DNA of 64,000 nucleotides from Salisediminibacterium beveridgei (GTDB lineage: Bacteria > Bacillota > Bacilli > Bacillales > Salisediminibacteriaceae): the NCBI RefSeq assembly GCF_001721685.1, contig NZ_CP012502.1, positions 496,001 to 560,000 of the forward strand, read 5' to 3'. Shown here piece by piece: positions 16,990-26,002 of the stretch. The position numbers were made by a program, and so were the translations under genes. Under the pieces are notes generated by a model. It was not told the origin of the DNA. It saw only the letters and a list, made by a program, of their open reading frames with translations, and did no database searches. Numbering within the stretch: the first letter of the stretch is position 1; every line of letters starts with the position of its first letter.

Positions 16990-18123
16990 ATGAAGATCAT
17001 ACAAAAAGGGTTGAACGTGTTGCCAGGGGTCATCCTCTGCTTCCTGTTATTACTTGTCAGTATGGTACTGGCTGATTTTGCGGGGATCGTCATGAACCGG
17101 CTTCAAGGGCTCCCCGCGGATGCGGCGAGTCCGATGTCGCCGATTTTTGTCGCGATCCTACTCGGGCTTCTGATCCGGAACGTCTTCGGCCTGTATGTGA
17201 ACCTGATCGAGGGCGTCGTGTTTTCCGTGAAGGTGCTGTTGAAACTGGGCATCATTCTGCTCGGAATTCGACTGAGCTTCACAGATGTGATCACCCTTGG
17301 TGCCTGGGGAATCCCGATCATTCTGATCTGTGTCATTACCGGTATGGCGGTGACGATGAAAGTCACGGGCCTCCTGCACCAGTCCCACCGTCTCGGAACC
17401 CTGACGGCTGTGGGGACAGGGATTTGCGGCGTGACGGCGATTGTCGGCACGGCACCGGGAATCAAGGCCAATGATGAAGAAATCGCTTATGCCGTTGGCA
17501 ACATAACGATTTTCGGGATTATCGCGATGTTTTTGTATCCCTATCTGGCGAATTTCCTGTTTGCCGGTGACCCGGTGCGTGCCGGGTTGTTTCTCGGCAC
17601 GGCGATTCACGAAACCGCACAGGTGGCAGGGGCGTCACTGATTTACGATCAGATTTTTCAGTCCAGCGCCGTCGTGGATGTGGCGACGATTTCCAAATTG
17701 ACCCGGAATACGATGCTGATTGCTGTCGTGCCGATTATGTCCTACTACTATTTGAAGCGTCAGAATCGTGAAGAGGGTGAGCAGGGTGAGATGAAGAAAT
17801 GGTATCAGCTGATCCCGCTGTTTGTCATCGGCTTTTTGATCATGGCCGGCTTCCGTACACTCGGCGACAGCGGACTGGAGACGGGGAGAGCTTTCGGGGT
17901 CTTTACGGAAGAGGCCTGGTCGACGCTCACGGGTGCCCTGAACACGCTCGGTTCCACCTATCTGCTGGGCATTGCCATGGCCGGCGTCGGCTTATCGACA
18001 AACTTAAAGGTGTTTAAAAACCACGGCGTCAAACCGTTCTATATCGGTATTGCTGCGGCACTTACGGTAACGGTGGTCAGTGTTGTCATGGTGATGCTTT
18101 TAGGCGGATTGATTACGTATTAA
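16990..18123 (+). CDS. YeiH/UPF0324-family putative exporter
   Basis: A 377-residue protein with about ten membrane segments. Family features are MSPIFVAILLGLLIRN, LLKLGIILLGIRLSF, the central TAVGTGICGVTAIVGTAPGIKANDEEIAYA, and HETAQVAGASLIYD. The family is often labelled sulfate exporter, but direct evidence is thin. It starts at ATG 16990, ten bases after GGAAGG, with a GTG at 16981 as alternative. It is 21 bases ahead of the aconitase gene and probably co-transcribed with it and the LysR gene. That suggests an organic anion or a by-product of tricarboxylate use as the real substrate (inference). Confidence 0.85.
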   Translation: MKIIQKGLNVLPGVILCFLLLLVSMVLADFAGIVMNRLQGLPADAASPMSPIFVAILLGLLIRNVFGLYVNLIEGVVFSVKVLLKLGIILLGIRLSFTDVITLGAWGIPIILICVITGMAVTMKVTGLLHQSHRLGTLTAVGTGICGVTAIVGTAPGIKANDEEIAYAVGNITIFGIIAMFLYPYLANFLFAGDPVRAGLFLGTAIHETAQVAGASLIYDQIFQSSAVVDVATISKLTRNTMLIAVVPIMSYYYLKRQNREEGEQGEMKKWYQLIPLFVIGFLIMAGFRTLGDSGLETGRAFGVFTEEAWSTLTGALNTLGSTYLLGIAMAGVGLSTNLKVFKNHGVKPFYIGIAAALTVTVVSVVMVMLLGGLITY

Positions 18124-18144
18124 ATTCTGAAGGAGGAACTGGCG

Positions 18145-20112
18145 ATGGGAATGAATCTGACGGAAAAACTGCTTCATGCACATGTGGAAGGACCTCTTCC
18201 TGAAAAAGGCGAGGAAGTGGCACTTCAAATCGATCAGACGTTAACGCAGGACGGAACGGGTACAATGGTCATGTTGGAGCTTGAGGCCATGGGCGTTACG
18301 AGGGCAAGAACAGAAGTCTCTGCACAGTACGTGGATCATAACCTGATTCAATCTGATCACCGGAACTCGGATGATCATTTGTTCCTCCATAGCGCAGCAC
18401 AGAAATACGGCTTGTATTTCAGCATGCCGGGAAACGGCGTCAGTCATCCGGTGCATATGCAGCGGCTGGCAGTGCCCGGAAAGACGCTGCTTGGCTCAGA
18501 CAGTCATACCTGCGCGTGCGGGAGCATGGGGATGCTGGCCATCGGTGCCGGCGGAATCGATGTAGCCCAGGCGATTGCCGGGGAACCGTTTTATGTGAAG
18601 CGTCCGAAGGTTTGGCGGGTCCATCTTACAGGTGCGTTGTCGGACTGGGTGAGTGCGAAAGACGTGATCCTGGAAATGCTTCGTCGGCACGGCGTCAAAG
18701 GCGGGGTCGGCTGGGTGCTGGAATATGACGGACCGGGTCTCGAGAGTCTCAGTGCCATGGACCGGCATGTGATTGCGAATATGGGCGCAGAGCTTGGCGC
18801 CACGACATCCGTGTTCCCGTCGGATGAGGAGATCCGGGATTTTCTGAAAAGACAGGACCGGGAACACGACTGGATTGAATTGAAAGCGGATACAGATGCG
18901 GTGTATGACCGGGAGACGGAGATGGACTTAGCGAAGCTGGTGCCGCTCATTGCCAAACCGTCGAGTCCGGACAATGTGGTACCGGTAGCGGACGTGGTAG
19001 GCGAGCCGGTTTATCAGGCGTACATCGGCTCATCAGGGAACCCTGGCTACAGGGATTTTGCCGTGGTGGCGGAGATGGTGAAAGGGCGTCAAATTGCCCC
19101 GGGTATTTCCCTCGACATCAACCCGACGTCCCGGCAGATGCTCGCGGATCTCGTGGAGGATGGTCATATCGCCAGTCTTCTGGCAGCAGGCGCGAGGCTT
19201 CATCAGGCAGGGTGCAACGGCTGCATCGGACTCGGACAGGCACCGGCATCAGGGCGGAACAGCCTGCGAACCACACCGCGGAATTTTCCGGGTCGATCGG
19301 GAACGAAAGAGGACAGTGTCTTTCTCTGCAGCCCTGAGACGGCCGCAGCTGCGGCGTTAACGGGAGTCATTACCGATCCGCGGACGCTTGATATGTCTTA
19401 TCCGCGCGTATTGGACTCACAACAGCCGGCCCTTCACGTGAAAATGCTCGAAGCACCGCTCTCTGAAGAAGAAGCAAAGCACCTTGAACTGGTCCGGAGT
19501 GACAACATCGTGCCGATCAAGGAACTCTCACCACTTCCGGATGAGATTCAATTACCCGTGATGCTCAAAGCCGGCGACAATGTGTCCACCGATGACATTA
19601 TCGCGGGCGGGTCGAAAGTGATGCCGTTTCGCAGTAATCTGCCGGCAAGTGCAGCATTCGCGTTTGAAATCATTGATCCGACTTACGCTGAACGTGCGAA
19701 AACCGATTCTTTTGATGCCGGGCATATCGTTATTGGTGCCTGGAATTACGGGCAGGGCTCCAGCAGAGAGCACGCGGCATTAGCACCGAGATACCTCGGG
19801 ATGCGCGTGGTGATCGCCAAAAGTTTTGCGCGGATTCACCACCAGAACCTCGTCAACTTCGGCATTCTGCCATTGACATTTTCTGATGAAACAGACTATG
19901 ATCAAATCGAACAGGGGGATGTCATCACGATCCGTGACCTGTATGCACAGTTGGAGGCGGGGAACGTTTTGAATGCGGACCTGAAAGAAAAGGGGGTTCT
20001 GCACCTGCGCCATGATTTATCCAGCCGGCATCTTGAGCTCCTTCGGGCCGGTGGTTCCATCAACCTGGTGAAACAAAAGCAAGCCGAAAGGGATGCTGCC
20101 TATGAACAATGA
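18145..20112 (+). CDS. Aconitate hydratase (short, TIGR01342-like aconitase)
   Basis: A 655-residue [4Fe-4S] hydro-lyase, shorter than the roughly 900-residue AcnA of Bacillus. Cluster ligands are C123 or C125 in GSDSHTCACGSMG, and C357 and C360 in HQAGCNGCIGLGQ. The C-terminal swivelling domain has AGDNVSTDDI and WNYGQGSSREHAA. It converts citrate, cis-aconitate and isocitrate, or a close analogue. The ATG at 18145 follows AAGGAGG by eight bases. The LysR gene starts inside its last codons. Its place in a tricarboxylate cluster suggests it is a dedicated catabolic aconitase in addition to the housekeeping one (inference). Confidence 0.93.
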   Translation: MGMNLTEKLLHAHVEGPLPEKGEEVALQIDQTLTQDGTGTMVMLELEAMGVTRARTEVSAQYVDHNLIQSDHRNSDDHLFLHSAAQKYGLYFSMPGNGVSHPVHMQRLAVPGKTLLGSDSHTCACGSMGMLAIGAGGIDVAQAIAGEPFYVKRPKVWRVHLTGALSDWVSAKDVILEMLRRHGVKGGVGWVLEYDGPGLESLSAMDRHVIANMGAELGATTSVFPSDEEIRDFLKRQDREHDWIELKADTDAVYDRETEMDLAKLVPLIAKPSSPDNVVPVADVVGEPVYQAYIGSSGNPGYRDFAVVAEMVKGRQIAPGISLDINPTSRQMLADLVEDGHIASLLAAGARLHQAGCNGCIGLGQAPASGRNSLRTTPRNFPGRSGTKEDSVFLCSPETAAAAALTGVITDPRTLDMSYPRVLDSQQPALHVKMLEAPLSEEEAKHLELVRSDNIVPIKELSPLPDEIQLPVMLKAGDNVSTDDIIAGGSKVMPFRSNLPASAAFAFEIIDPTYAERAKTDSFDAGHIVIGAWNYGQGSSREHAALAPRYLGMRVVIAKSFARIHHQNLVNFGILPLTFSDETDYDQIEQGDVITIRDLYAQLEAGNVLNADLKEKGVLHLRHDLSSRHLELLRAGGSINLVKQKQAERDAAYEQ

Positions 20113-21019
20113 ACATTTGCGCACGTTTGTCGCGGTCGCTAAAAAAGAAAGTTTTTCAGAGGCGGCCCGGGCCCTTTATGTATCGCAGCCGACCGTAACC
20201 GCTCAGATCAAAGCCCTTGAAGAGGAACTGAACTCGAAACTCTTCCTCCGTACGAAGAAAAGTGTCGACATCACAGCAGCCGGCAAGGTGCTCTTTCATT
20301 ATGCTGAAGAGATTTTGAACTTGTGCACGCAGGCTCAAAATGAAATCGATGCGCTCGAAGATGTTCTTTGGGGCACTTTGTATGTTGCAAGCAGTCTGAC
20401 TGTTGGTGAAAGTGTGTTGCCGGTGATTTTGCATGATTTCACGAAAGACCATCCGTCGATTCAGCTGAAGACCGAGATCATTAACAGCTCTCAAATTGTC
20501 GATATGATCAGTCACTCTGAAATCGAAGTGGGTCTGATTGAAGTCGATATCCGAAACCCGAAGCTCGCCATTGAACCGTTTATGGATGATGAGCTGGTGC
20601 TGTTCACTCATCGGGATATGCCGCTCTCTGAAGAAGGGTTTGTGTCTTTTGCAGATTTCAAGGAGATGCCGTTGATCATGCGTGAAGAGGGTTCAGGGAC
20701 CAGGACTGTGTTTGAAGCGGGAATGTCCTCAAGGGGTCATTACCTCGATGATTGCCACGTCGTCCTTGAAATCGGCAATACCGAGTCCATCAAGACGGCA
20801 GTGGAAGCGGGGCTCGGTGTGTCCATCCTGTCGAAAAACACGGTTCGTAAAGAAGTGGAATCGGGACTTTTTAAAACCTTTAAGCTGGAAGATTTGACAT
20901 TTAAGCGTCAATTTTACGTTGTGTATGAAAAAGACAAAACACTGTCGGCCGTATCACAACGATTCATCGAGCTCGTTCATTCGGTGGACTGGAGCGAACG
21001 CTTACCAAACGGCACGTAA
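20102..21019 (+). CDS. LysR-family transcriptional regulator
   Basis: A 305-residue regulator with an N-terminal winged helix (about 1-63: LRTFVAVAKKESFSEAARALYVSQPTVTAQIKALEEEL) and a two-lobed effector domain containing REEGSGTRTVFE and NTESIKTAVEAGLGVSILS. It resembles the CysL/CbbR branch. ATG 20102 is nine bases after AAAGGG; an ATG at 20093 abuts that site. It overlaps the aconitase gene by 11 bases and is followed by a terminator, so it closes the yeiH-aconitase unit. The likely effector is a tricarboxylic acid. The inverted repeat at 16941-16970 is a candidate site. Confidence 0.93.
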   Translation: MNNEHLRTFVAVAKKESFSEAARALYVSQPTVTAQIKALEEELNSKLFLRTKKSVDITAAGKVLFHYAEEILNLCTQAQNEIDALEDVLWGTLYVASSLTVGESVLPVILHDFTKDHPSIQLKTEIINSSQIVDMISHSEIEVGLIEVDIRNPKLAIEPFMDDELVLFTHRDMPLSEEGFVSFADFKEMPLIMREEGSGTRTVFEAGMSSRGHYLDDCHVVLEIGNTESIKTAVEAGLGVSILSKNTVRKEVESGLFKTFKLEDLTFKRQFYVVYEKDKTLSAVSQRFIELVHSVDWSERLPNGT

Positions 21020-21061
21020 ACACATCTGTCGATCCGGAAACGGATTGCGGATGTGTTTTTT
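21020..21061 (+). terminator. Rho-independent terminator after the LysR gene
   Basis: ACACATC (21020-21026) pairs with GATGTGT (21050-21056), with inner GATCCG/CGGATT pairing, followed by a run of T. It lies directly after the stop codon. Confidence 0.9.
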
Positions 21062-21220
21062 GTGTGGCGGAAGGAAGAGTAGTGAAGCAGATTATAATTG
21101 ACGTACGGAAAATTCAGTTCATGCAGGCGGTAAAGAGCGAAGTGCGAAGTGCCTTCAGACATCAACCGGAAGGACTTTGCAACAGTGAAAAGAGTGTTTA
21201 ACAGTCAATTGTACCACGGG

Positions 21221-21234
21221 TGTAAGCGTATACA
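21221..21234 (+). promoter_or_regulatory. Candidate cre site upstream of the GntR-led operon
   Basis: TGTAAGCGTATACA resembles the cre consensus TGWNANCGNTNWCA, deviating at the tenth position. It lies about 140 bases upstream of the probable promoter. The rest of 21062-21360 is A/T-rich and shows no gene. Confidence 0.4.
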
Positions 21235-21361
21235 ACCCCTCATTGATAGATTATGTCCCAAAAGACTACACCCCCAAGCTTTGAAGTCGCTTATAAAATT
21301 TCTTGCGCGGCAAGATTACTTTTACTAATAACAGAATATAAGCAATTTTCAGCATATTCTG

Positions 21362-21410
21362 TTGACTAGTGTCGAAACCCGTGCGACGATACATACAACG
21401 TTGTATACAA
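21362..21410 (+). promoter_or_regulatory. Promoter and GntR-type operator of the prpD-tct operon
   Basis: TTGACT at 21362-21367 is followed 17 bases later by GACGAT, a weak -10. Directly after it lie the perfect palindrome ATACAACGTTGTAT (21393-21406) and, overlapping it, TTGTATACAA (21401-21410). Both are typical of operators of FCD-type GntR repressors. Position at the presumed transcription start suggests autoregulation by the downstream GntR protein. Confidence 0.6.
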
Positions 21411-21426
21411 TTGCGTATTCATTTCA

Positions 21427-22101
21427 TTGTTCAACTTGATCATTCAGGAGGTGACGGTTATCAAAACAAAGAAAAATCTTTCGGAAGTGGCCTATGACCA
21501 GATCAAGGATTTGATTATGGTGGGAAAGGTGTCGCAACGTGAGCGGATCTTGGAAGTACAACTGGCAGAGCAGCTGAATATCAGTCGCACACCGATTCGT
21601 GAAGCAGTCAGAATGCTGGAGAAAGACGGGCTGGTTTCACGGGATTCCATGGGAGCCTATATCACCCCGCTGTCGAAAAAAGAAGCGCAAGATTTGTATA
21701 AGGTCAGAATTGAACTCGAAGAGCTCAGTGTAAAAGAAGCGATGGAAAACGGAACGGACGAAGAGTTTCAGGAACTCAAGGACATTATTGAAGCTTTGAA
21801 ACATATGAGTGGTGATGAAGAAACCTCAACGATTATTCAGGTGAATACGGCATTCCATTCGCATTTGTCGAAGATGTCGGGAAACTTTTACTTACAGCAT
21901 ACGTTGAGGGATATCAGAACCAGGCTGAGTCTCATTCGGGTCAGTTCCTTGATTGCCAAAAGACGTTATGATGTGTCGCTGCGTGAACATATTGCGGTAG
22001 GGGAGGCGATGCTCGACGGTAAAAAGGAAAATGCTGCAAAATTGATCCGTGCACATGCTGAGCAAGCGGCAGCATTTGCCATGTATAACATTTATGAATA
22101 A
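21427..22101 (+). CDS. GntR-family transcriptional regulator, FCD subfamily
   Basis: A regulator of about 214-224 residues. The winged helix is seen in SEVAYDQIKDLIMVGKVSQRERILEVQLAEQLNISRTPIREAVRMLEKDGLV. An all-helical FCD ligand domain with conserved His residues (TAFHSHLSKMSGN, REHIAVGEAML) follows; FCD domains bind small carboxylates, often through a metal. It leads a tightly packed operon of ten genes. The start is uncertain: the longest frame begins at TTG 21427 with no ribosome-binding site. The only good site (AGGAGG, 21446-21451) lies eight bases before an in-frame ATC at 21460, so a rare AUC start is possible. Confidence 0.92.
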   Translation: MFNLIIQEVTVIKTKKNLSEVAYDQIKDLIMVGKVSQRERILEVQLAEQLNISRTPIREAVRMLEKDGLVSRDSMGAYITPLSKKEAQDLYKVRIELEELSVKEAMENGTDEEFQELKDIIEALKHMSGDEETSTIIQVNTAFHSHLSKMSGNFYLQHTLRDIRTRLSLIRVSSLIAKRRYDVSLREHIAVGEAMLDGKKENAAKLIRAHAEQAAAFAMYNIYE

Positions 22102-22127
22102 CCCAAATTTGAAAAAGGAGCGATCTT

Positions 22128-23531
22128 ATGACAAACACATTGACGCAAGAAAAGGTAACGGAAAATCTGGCATCACTGGTAGCGGGTTTACACTATGACA
22201 CGATGCCGGAGCACGTCACAAAGGCAGCCAAACAGCATATTCTCGACGGACTGGGTAACCAGATTGCAGCTTCTGCCATTGCAGACCAGGCGAGAATCGT
22301 TCAGGGACTCTTAGCTAAATGGGGTGGTAAGGAAGAGAGTACGGTCGTCGGTTACGGGCACAAAATCCCGGCAGTCAATGCCGCATTTGTCAACGCCATG
22401 ATGGGCCACGGGGTGGAACTGGATGACGCACACGGACCGGCACTCACGAAAGCAGGATCTTCGATTGTACCGTCGATTTTTGCAGCTGGAGAAGCAGAGA
22501 AAGCAGACGGGAAGACATTGATTGCCGCACTCGTTGGGGGCTATGAAGCAGCGATACGCGTAGGCCTTGCCATTAACCCGTCTCACCGGAAGCGGGGGTA
22601 CCATACGAGCGGCACAGCAGGAACGTTCGGAACCGCCGCTGCGACGGCGAGGGTCTTAGGTCTTGATGCAGAAAAAACCGCCTGGACGATCGGAACAGCC
22701 AGTATCCAGGCAGCAGGGATTCAGGCGTATTTGAAATCCCCTTCGATGGTGAAGCCGCTGAGCCCGGGGAAAGCCGCATTCAACGGCGTGTTATCCGCGT
22801 ACCTCTCGAGAGAAGGTCTCGTCGGGCCGGTAACAGCCCTTGAAAATGATGAAGGCTGGCTCAAGGCATTCTGTGATGATGCAAAAGTGGAAGAACTTAC
22901 ACGGGGGCATGGCACCGAGTGGAAAATTCTCGAAGTGGGTTACAAACCGCACGCAGCTTGCCGCTATGCACATGGTCCGATCGATTGTGCACAGATTATG
23001 GGTAAGGAAAAAGACATCAAGGCTGAGGACATTGAATCCATTAAGGTGACAACCTGTGAACTGGCATTCCGCCAATCCGGTCACAAGGAATGTAAAAACC
23101 TCAACCAGGCGATGGGCAGTACGCCGTTTGGTGTAGCACTTGCTTTGACCCGTGGTGACAACAGCCTTGGCGACTACTGGAAAGGCTTTGAAGAGCAAGT
23201 GAATCACGACATTGTCGAAAAAGTCGAGATGATCATTGATCTGGAAGACCCGGGCATGGGTGTCATGGGGCGTGCAGCGACTGTGGAAATCAACTTAAAA
23301 GACGGGACAAGCCATACGCACCGTGTGGAAGCCCCTAAAGGGGAGCCGGAAGTACCGATGACGGATGATGAATTGGATGAAAAATTCCTCGGACTTGCGA
23401 GGGCTGTTCTGCCGGAAGATCAGGTCCGAAAAATCTTTGATCTGGTGAAGAATCTCGAAAATGTTGAGGATGTTTCAGAAATCAGCAAGTTGCTGGTCGT
23501 CGCCGGAGGCAAGCCGGAATTCAAAGGGTAA
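22128..23531 (+). CDS. MmgE/PrpD family protein, copy 1
   Basis: A 467-residue protein of the family that includes 2-methylcitrate dehydratase (PrpD) and cis-aconitate decarboxylase (IRG1/CadA). Family marks are DGLGNQIAAS near 40, GHGVELDDAH, NPSHRKRGYHTSGTAGTFGTAAATARVLGL, KPLSPGKAAFNGV and the His/Tyr-rich KPHAACRYAHGPIDCA. It starts 26 bases after the GntR gene with an AAAGGAG site and is 21 bases ahead of prpF. PrpD is normally paired with methylcitrate synthase and lyase, absent here, so the substrate is more likely an aconitate or other tricarboxylate (inference). A second paralogue lies at 30739. Confidence 0.93.
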   Translation: MTNTLTQEKVTENLASLVAGLHYDTMPEHVTKAAKQHILDGLGNQIAASAIADQARIVQGLLAKWGGKEESTVVGYGHKIPAVNAAFVNAMMGHGVELDDAHGPALTKAGSSIVPSIFAAGEAEKADGKTLIAALVGGYEAAIRVGLAINPSHRKRGYHTSGTAGTFGTAAATARVLGLDAEKTAWTIGTASIQAAGIQAYLKSPSMVKPLSPGKAAFNGVLSAYLSREGLVGPVTALENDEGWLKAFCDDAKVEELTRGHGTEWKILEVGYKPHAACRYAHGPIDCAQIMGKEKDIKAEDIESIKVTTCELAFRQSGHKECKNLNQAMGSTPFGVALALTRGDNSLGDYWKGFEEQVNHDIVEKVEMIIDLEDPGMGVMGRAATVEINLKDGTSHTHRVEAPKGEPEVPMTDDELDEKFLGLARAVLPEDQVRKIFDLVKNLENVEDVSEISKLLVVAGGKPEFKG

Positions 23532-23552
23532 CCCGTAAAGGAGGAATGCGTC

Positions 23553-24704
23553 ATGCAGGAGGAACAAATCGGCATTCGCTGTGTGTACATGCGCGGCGGC
23601 ACCTCCAAAGGCTGTTACCTGTTGCGAAAGGATTTACCGGAGGATCAGGCGACCATGGAAAAAGTCATTTTACGTATGTACGGCAGCCCCGATGATCGTC
23701 AAATTGACGGGCTGGGCGGTGCGGATCCGTTGACAAGTAAAGTCGCCATCATTGAACCGTCGACCCGGGAAGATGCGGAGGTTGAATATACGTTTGGTCA
23801 GGTCGGGATTAACAAACAGCAGATTTCCTATGGTGGAAATTGCGGAAACATGTTATCCGGCGTCGGTCCATTTGCCATCGATCAGGGACTGGTACCGATC
23901 AGCCGTCCGGTGACAACGGTGAGGATCTACAATACGAATACGGATCAGATCATTCATGCAGAGGTGCCGATTTCCGGGAATGGCCCGGCGGTTGCCGGGG
24001 ACGGGATCGTCTCCGGTGTCCCTGGAACAGGGGCCGTCATCAAATTGAATTTTCTAGGTTGTGAGGGTTCGATGACAGGCAAACTGCTGCCCACCGGAAA
24101 CGTGAGAGATACCGTGGAAGTGAACGGAAAATCCGTTGAAGTGTCCCTGGTGGATGCGGCCACCCCCTTTGTCTTCGTCAGAGGTGAAAGTATCGGCATG
24201 ACAGGCAAAGAATTACCGGAGGATCTGATTGCGAACCCGGAGTATATGGAACGGTTGGAAACGATCCGTTCCTGGGCAGCGGTGCAAACAGGAAGTGTCG
24301 AGGATGCTGCAAATGCGACGGATGCCTCGCCGAATGTTCCCAGGGTGGCCTTTGTTACAGCGCCTGTGGATTATGAAACATCAGAGGGACAAACGATCCA
24401 TGCACAAGATGTGACCATTCTCGCCCGGCAAATGTCGATGCAAAAGCCGCACCGGACCTATGCCGTGACCGGAAGCATTTGTACGTCCGCCGCTGCGGAA
24501 ATACCAGGAACCGTGGTTAACGAAGCAGCCATCAAGCGCGGGGAGACGATCGTAATCGGTCACCCGTCAGGCGTCATTGAAGTGGATGCCAAGGTTACCC
24601 TGAACGGGGATAACCTCAGCATAGATAAAGTAGGTGTCGTCAGAACCGCCAGAAAGATTATGGAAGGGACGGTTTTTATTCCAAAGGAAACATTCAATGG
24701 GTAA
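23553..24704 (+). CDS. prpF: PrpF-family aconitate isomerase-like protein
   Basis: A 383-residue protein of the PrpF (PF04303) family, with a diaminopimelate-epimerase fold, which isomerises 2-methylaconitate or cis/trans-aconitate by proton transfer. It shows YMRGGTSKG near the start and LTSKVAII with Lys 63. GGNCGNM has Cys 97. The Lys-Cys spacing of 34 equals the K73/C107 pair I recall for Shewanella PrpF. AVTGSICTSAAAEIPGT and IGHPSGVIEVDA are further family blocks. It sits between prpD and the TctCBA transporter genes. In the absence of methylcitrate genes, a role in aconitate isomerisation fits best. Confidence 0.93.
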   Translation: MQEEQIGIRCVYMRGGTSKGCYLLRKDLPEDQATMEKVILRMYGSPDDRQIDGLGGADPLTSKVAIIEPSTREDAEVEYTFGQVGINKQQISYGGNCGNMLSGVGPFAIDQGLVPISRPVTTVRIYNTNTDQIIHAEVPISGNGPAVAGDGIVSGVPGTGAVIKLNFLGCEGSMTGKLLPTGNVRDTVEVNGKSVEVSLVDAATPFVFVRGESIGMTGKELPEDLIANPEYMERLETIRSWAAVQTGSVEDAANATDASPNVPRVAFVTAPVDYETSEGQTIHAQDVTILARQMSMQKPHRTYAVTGSICTSAAAEIPGTVVNEAAIKRGETIVIGHPSGVIEVDAKVTLNGDNLSIDKVGVVRTARKIMEGTVFIPKETFNG

Positions 24705-24757
24705 GAGGCAGTTGCCGGCAGTCGCGATGATAAACTAACTGAAGGGGGATTTACCGT

Positions 24758-25858
24758 ATGAAGAAACGAGGAATTGTTTTAATGTCATCAGTTTTGTTAG
24801 CGCTTACAGCTTGCGGGAACAACATGAATGAAGACATGAACGAGGCAGCAGGTGATAACAATGCGAACAACCAGAACGACATGAATAACGACAACAATGC
24901 GAATGATGAGGTTGCTGAAACCGATTGGGAACCGGATTCACTGGACGTTTTGATTCCACTCTCACCTGGTGGCGGGGTGGAGCGACGCTCAAGAGTGATC
25001 GCCACTCATTTTGAAGACATCCATGGGATTCCGTTGAATCTTGAACTGATGGAGGGTGGCGGAACCGTTGTCGGTACAAACCACTACCTGCAGAACATGG
25101 AACCGAATGCGGAAAACATTTATATCAACTGGGAATATGCGTTCACCGGTGGTGTCTTCCGGGACGCACCGTATGGCCTGGATGACTTTATGACCGTCAG
25201 CTCTTATACGGACATTCATTTGGGACTTGTGGTCAATGCAGACTCTGAGTGGGAAACCTTTGAAGAATTTGTCACCTACGCTGAAGAAAATCCAGGGGGC
25301 GTCAGCCTTGGCGGGACAACCGGTTCGACCGACCAGATTGTCACCCAGGCCTTCATGGATCACTTTGACCTCGACATTAACTTCGTCCCGTATGACGGCG
25401 GTGGTGGTGTCCGTACCGATGTAGCCGGCGGCCACATTGACGGCATGATCGGGGGGACAGAAACGGCCTGGTCCGCTTTTGGCACCGATGAAATGAGAAC
25501 GCTTACGTTGTTTACGGAAGACAATGATGAGTTGAGAAACCTGGCACCGCAGGAGATCACCTTTATTGAAGATGAAATGGCGGAACATTTCCCGGATATG
25601 GATGTACCGGATGTGTTTACCGGATTGACGAATTACCACTTCATTGCGATTCATCAGGAAGCCTATGAGAACCACCCTGAACGCTTTGAAGTCCTGATGG
25701 ATATGTTCCAGGAAGTGCTTGACAGTGATCAGCTGAGAGAAGAGGCACGGGAGAATTACTGGATTTCCAATCCGGTCCTTGGTCAGGAAGCACAGGATCA
25801 CTGGGAATGGGTTCACTCTGTAGCAGAGGACAACAGAAACCTGTTTGTGGAGGATTAA
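24758..25858 (+). CDS. tctC: Tripartite tricarboxylate transporter substrate-binding lipoprotein
   Basis: A 366-residue extracellular binding protein of the TctC/Bug family. The signal peptide ends in lipobox LTAC with Cys 19. An Asn/Asp-rich linker (about 20-52) follows, then the mature domain: VLIPLSPGGGVERRSRVIATHFE resembles the first carboxylate-binding loop of the family, and VSLGGTTGSTDQI the second. It delivers the substrate to TctA/TctB encoded next. The linker is strikingly poor in basic residues, like the peptide-binding lipoprotein in this window. The natural ligand is unknown; tricarballylate, aconitate or citrate are the leading candidates from context. Confidence 0.92.
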   Translation: MKKRGIVLMSSVLLALTACGNNMNEDMNEAAGDNNANNQNDMNNDNNANDEVAETDWEPDSLDVLIPLSPGGGVERRSRVIATHFEDIHGIPLNLELMEGGGTVVGTNHYLQNMEPNAENIYINWEYAFTGGVFRDAPYGLDDFMTVSSYTDIHLGLVVNADSEWETFEEFVTYAEENPGGVSLGGTTGSTDQIVTQAFMDHFDLDINFVPYDGGGGVRTDVAGGHIDGMIGGTETAWSAFGTDEMRTLTLFTEDNDELRNLAPQEITFIEDEMAEHFPDMDVPDVFTGLTNYHFIAIHQEAYENHPERFEVLMDMFQEVLDSDQLREEARENYWISNPVLGQEAQDHWEWVHSVAEDNRNLFVED

Positions 25859-25932
25859 TGGATAGAGGTACGGCTTTGCCAGCGAACATCATCCATGATG
25901 GTATAGCATGAAGCATGCCTGGCAGTATTCAG

Positions 25933-25965
25933 ACGCATCAGGGCTTGCCCTGATGCGTTTTTTTA
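25933..25965 (+). terminator. Intra-operon terminator/attenuator between tctC and tctB
   Basis: ACGCATCAGGG and CCCTGATGCGT form a perfect stem around CTTG, followed by seven T. It sits between the binding-protein gene and the membrane genes, so it probably lets most transcripts stop after tctC, as the hairpin at 4937-4970 does in the peptide operon. Confidence 0.88.
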
Positions 25966-26002
25966 AAACAAACGACAACCTGTTGGCGAAAAGGAGGTAA
26001 CC

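Noticed and set aside
22128..24704. A standard methylcitrate (propionate) operon
   Set aside because: PrpD and PrpF are present, but methylcitrate synthase and methylisocitrate lyase are not. The transporter, TcuA-like and decarboxylase-like genes point to tricarboxylates instead.
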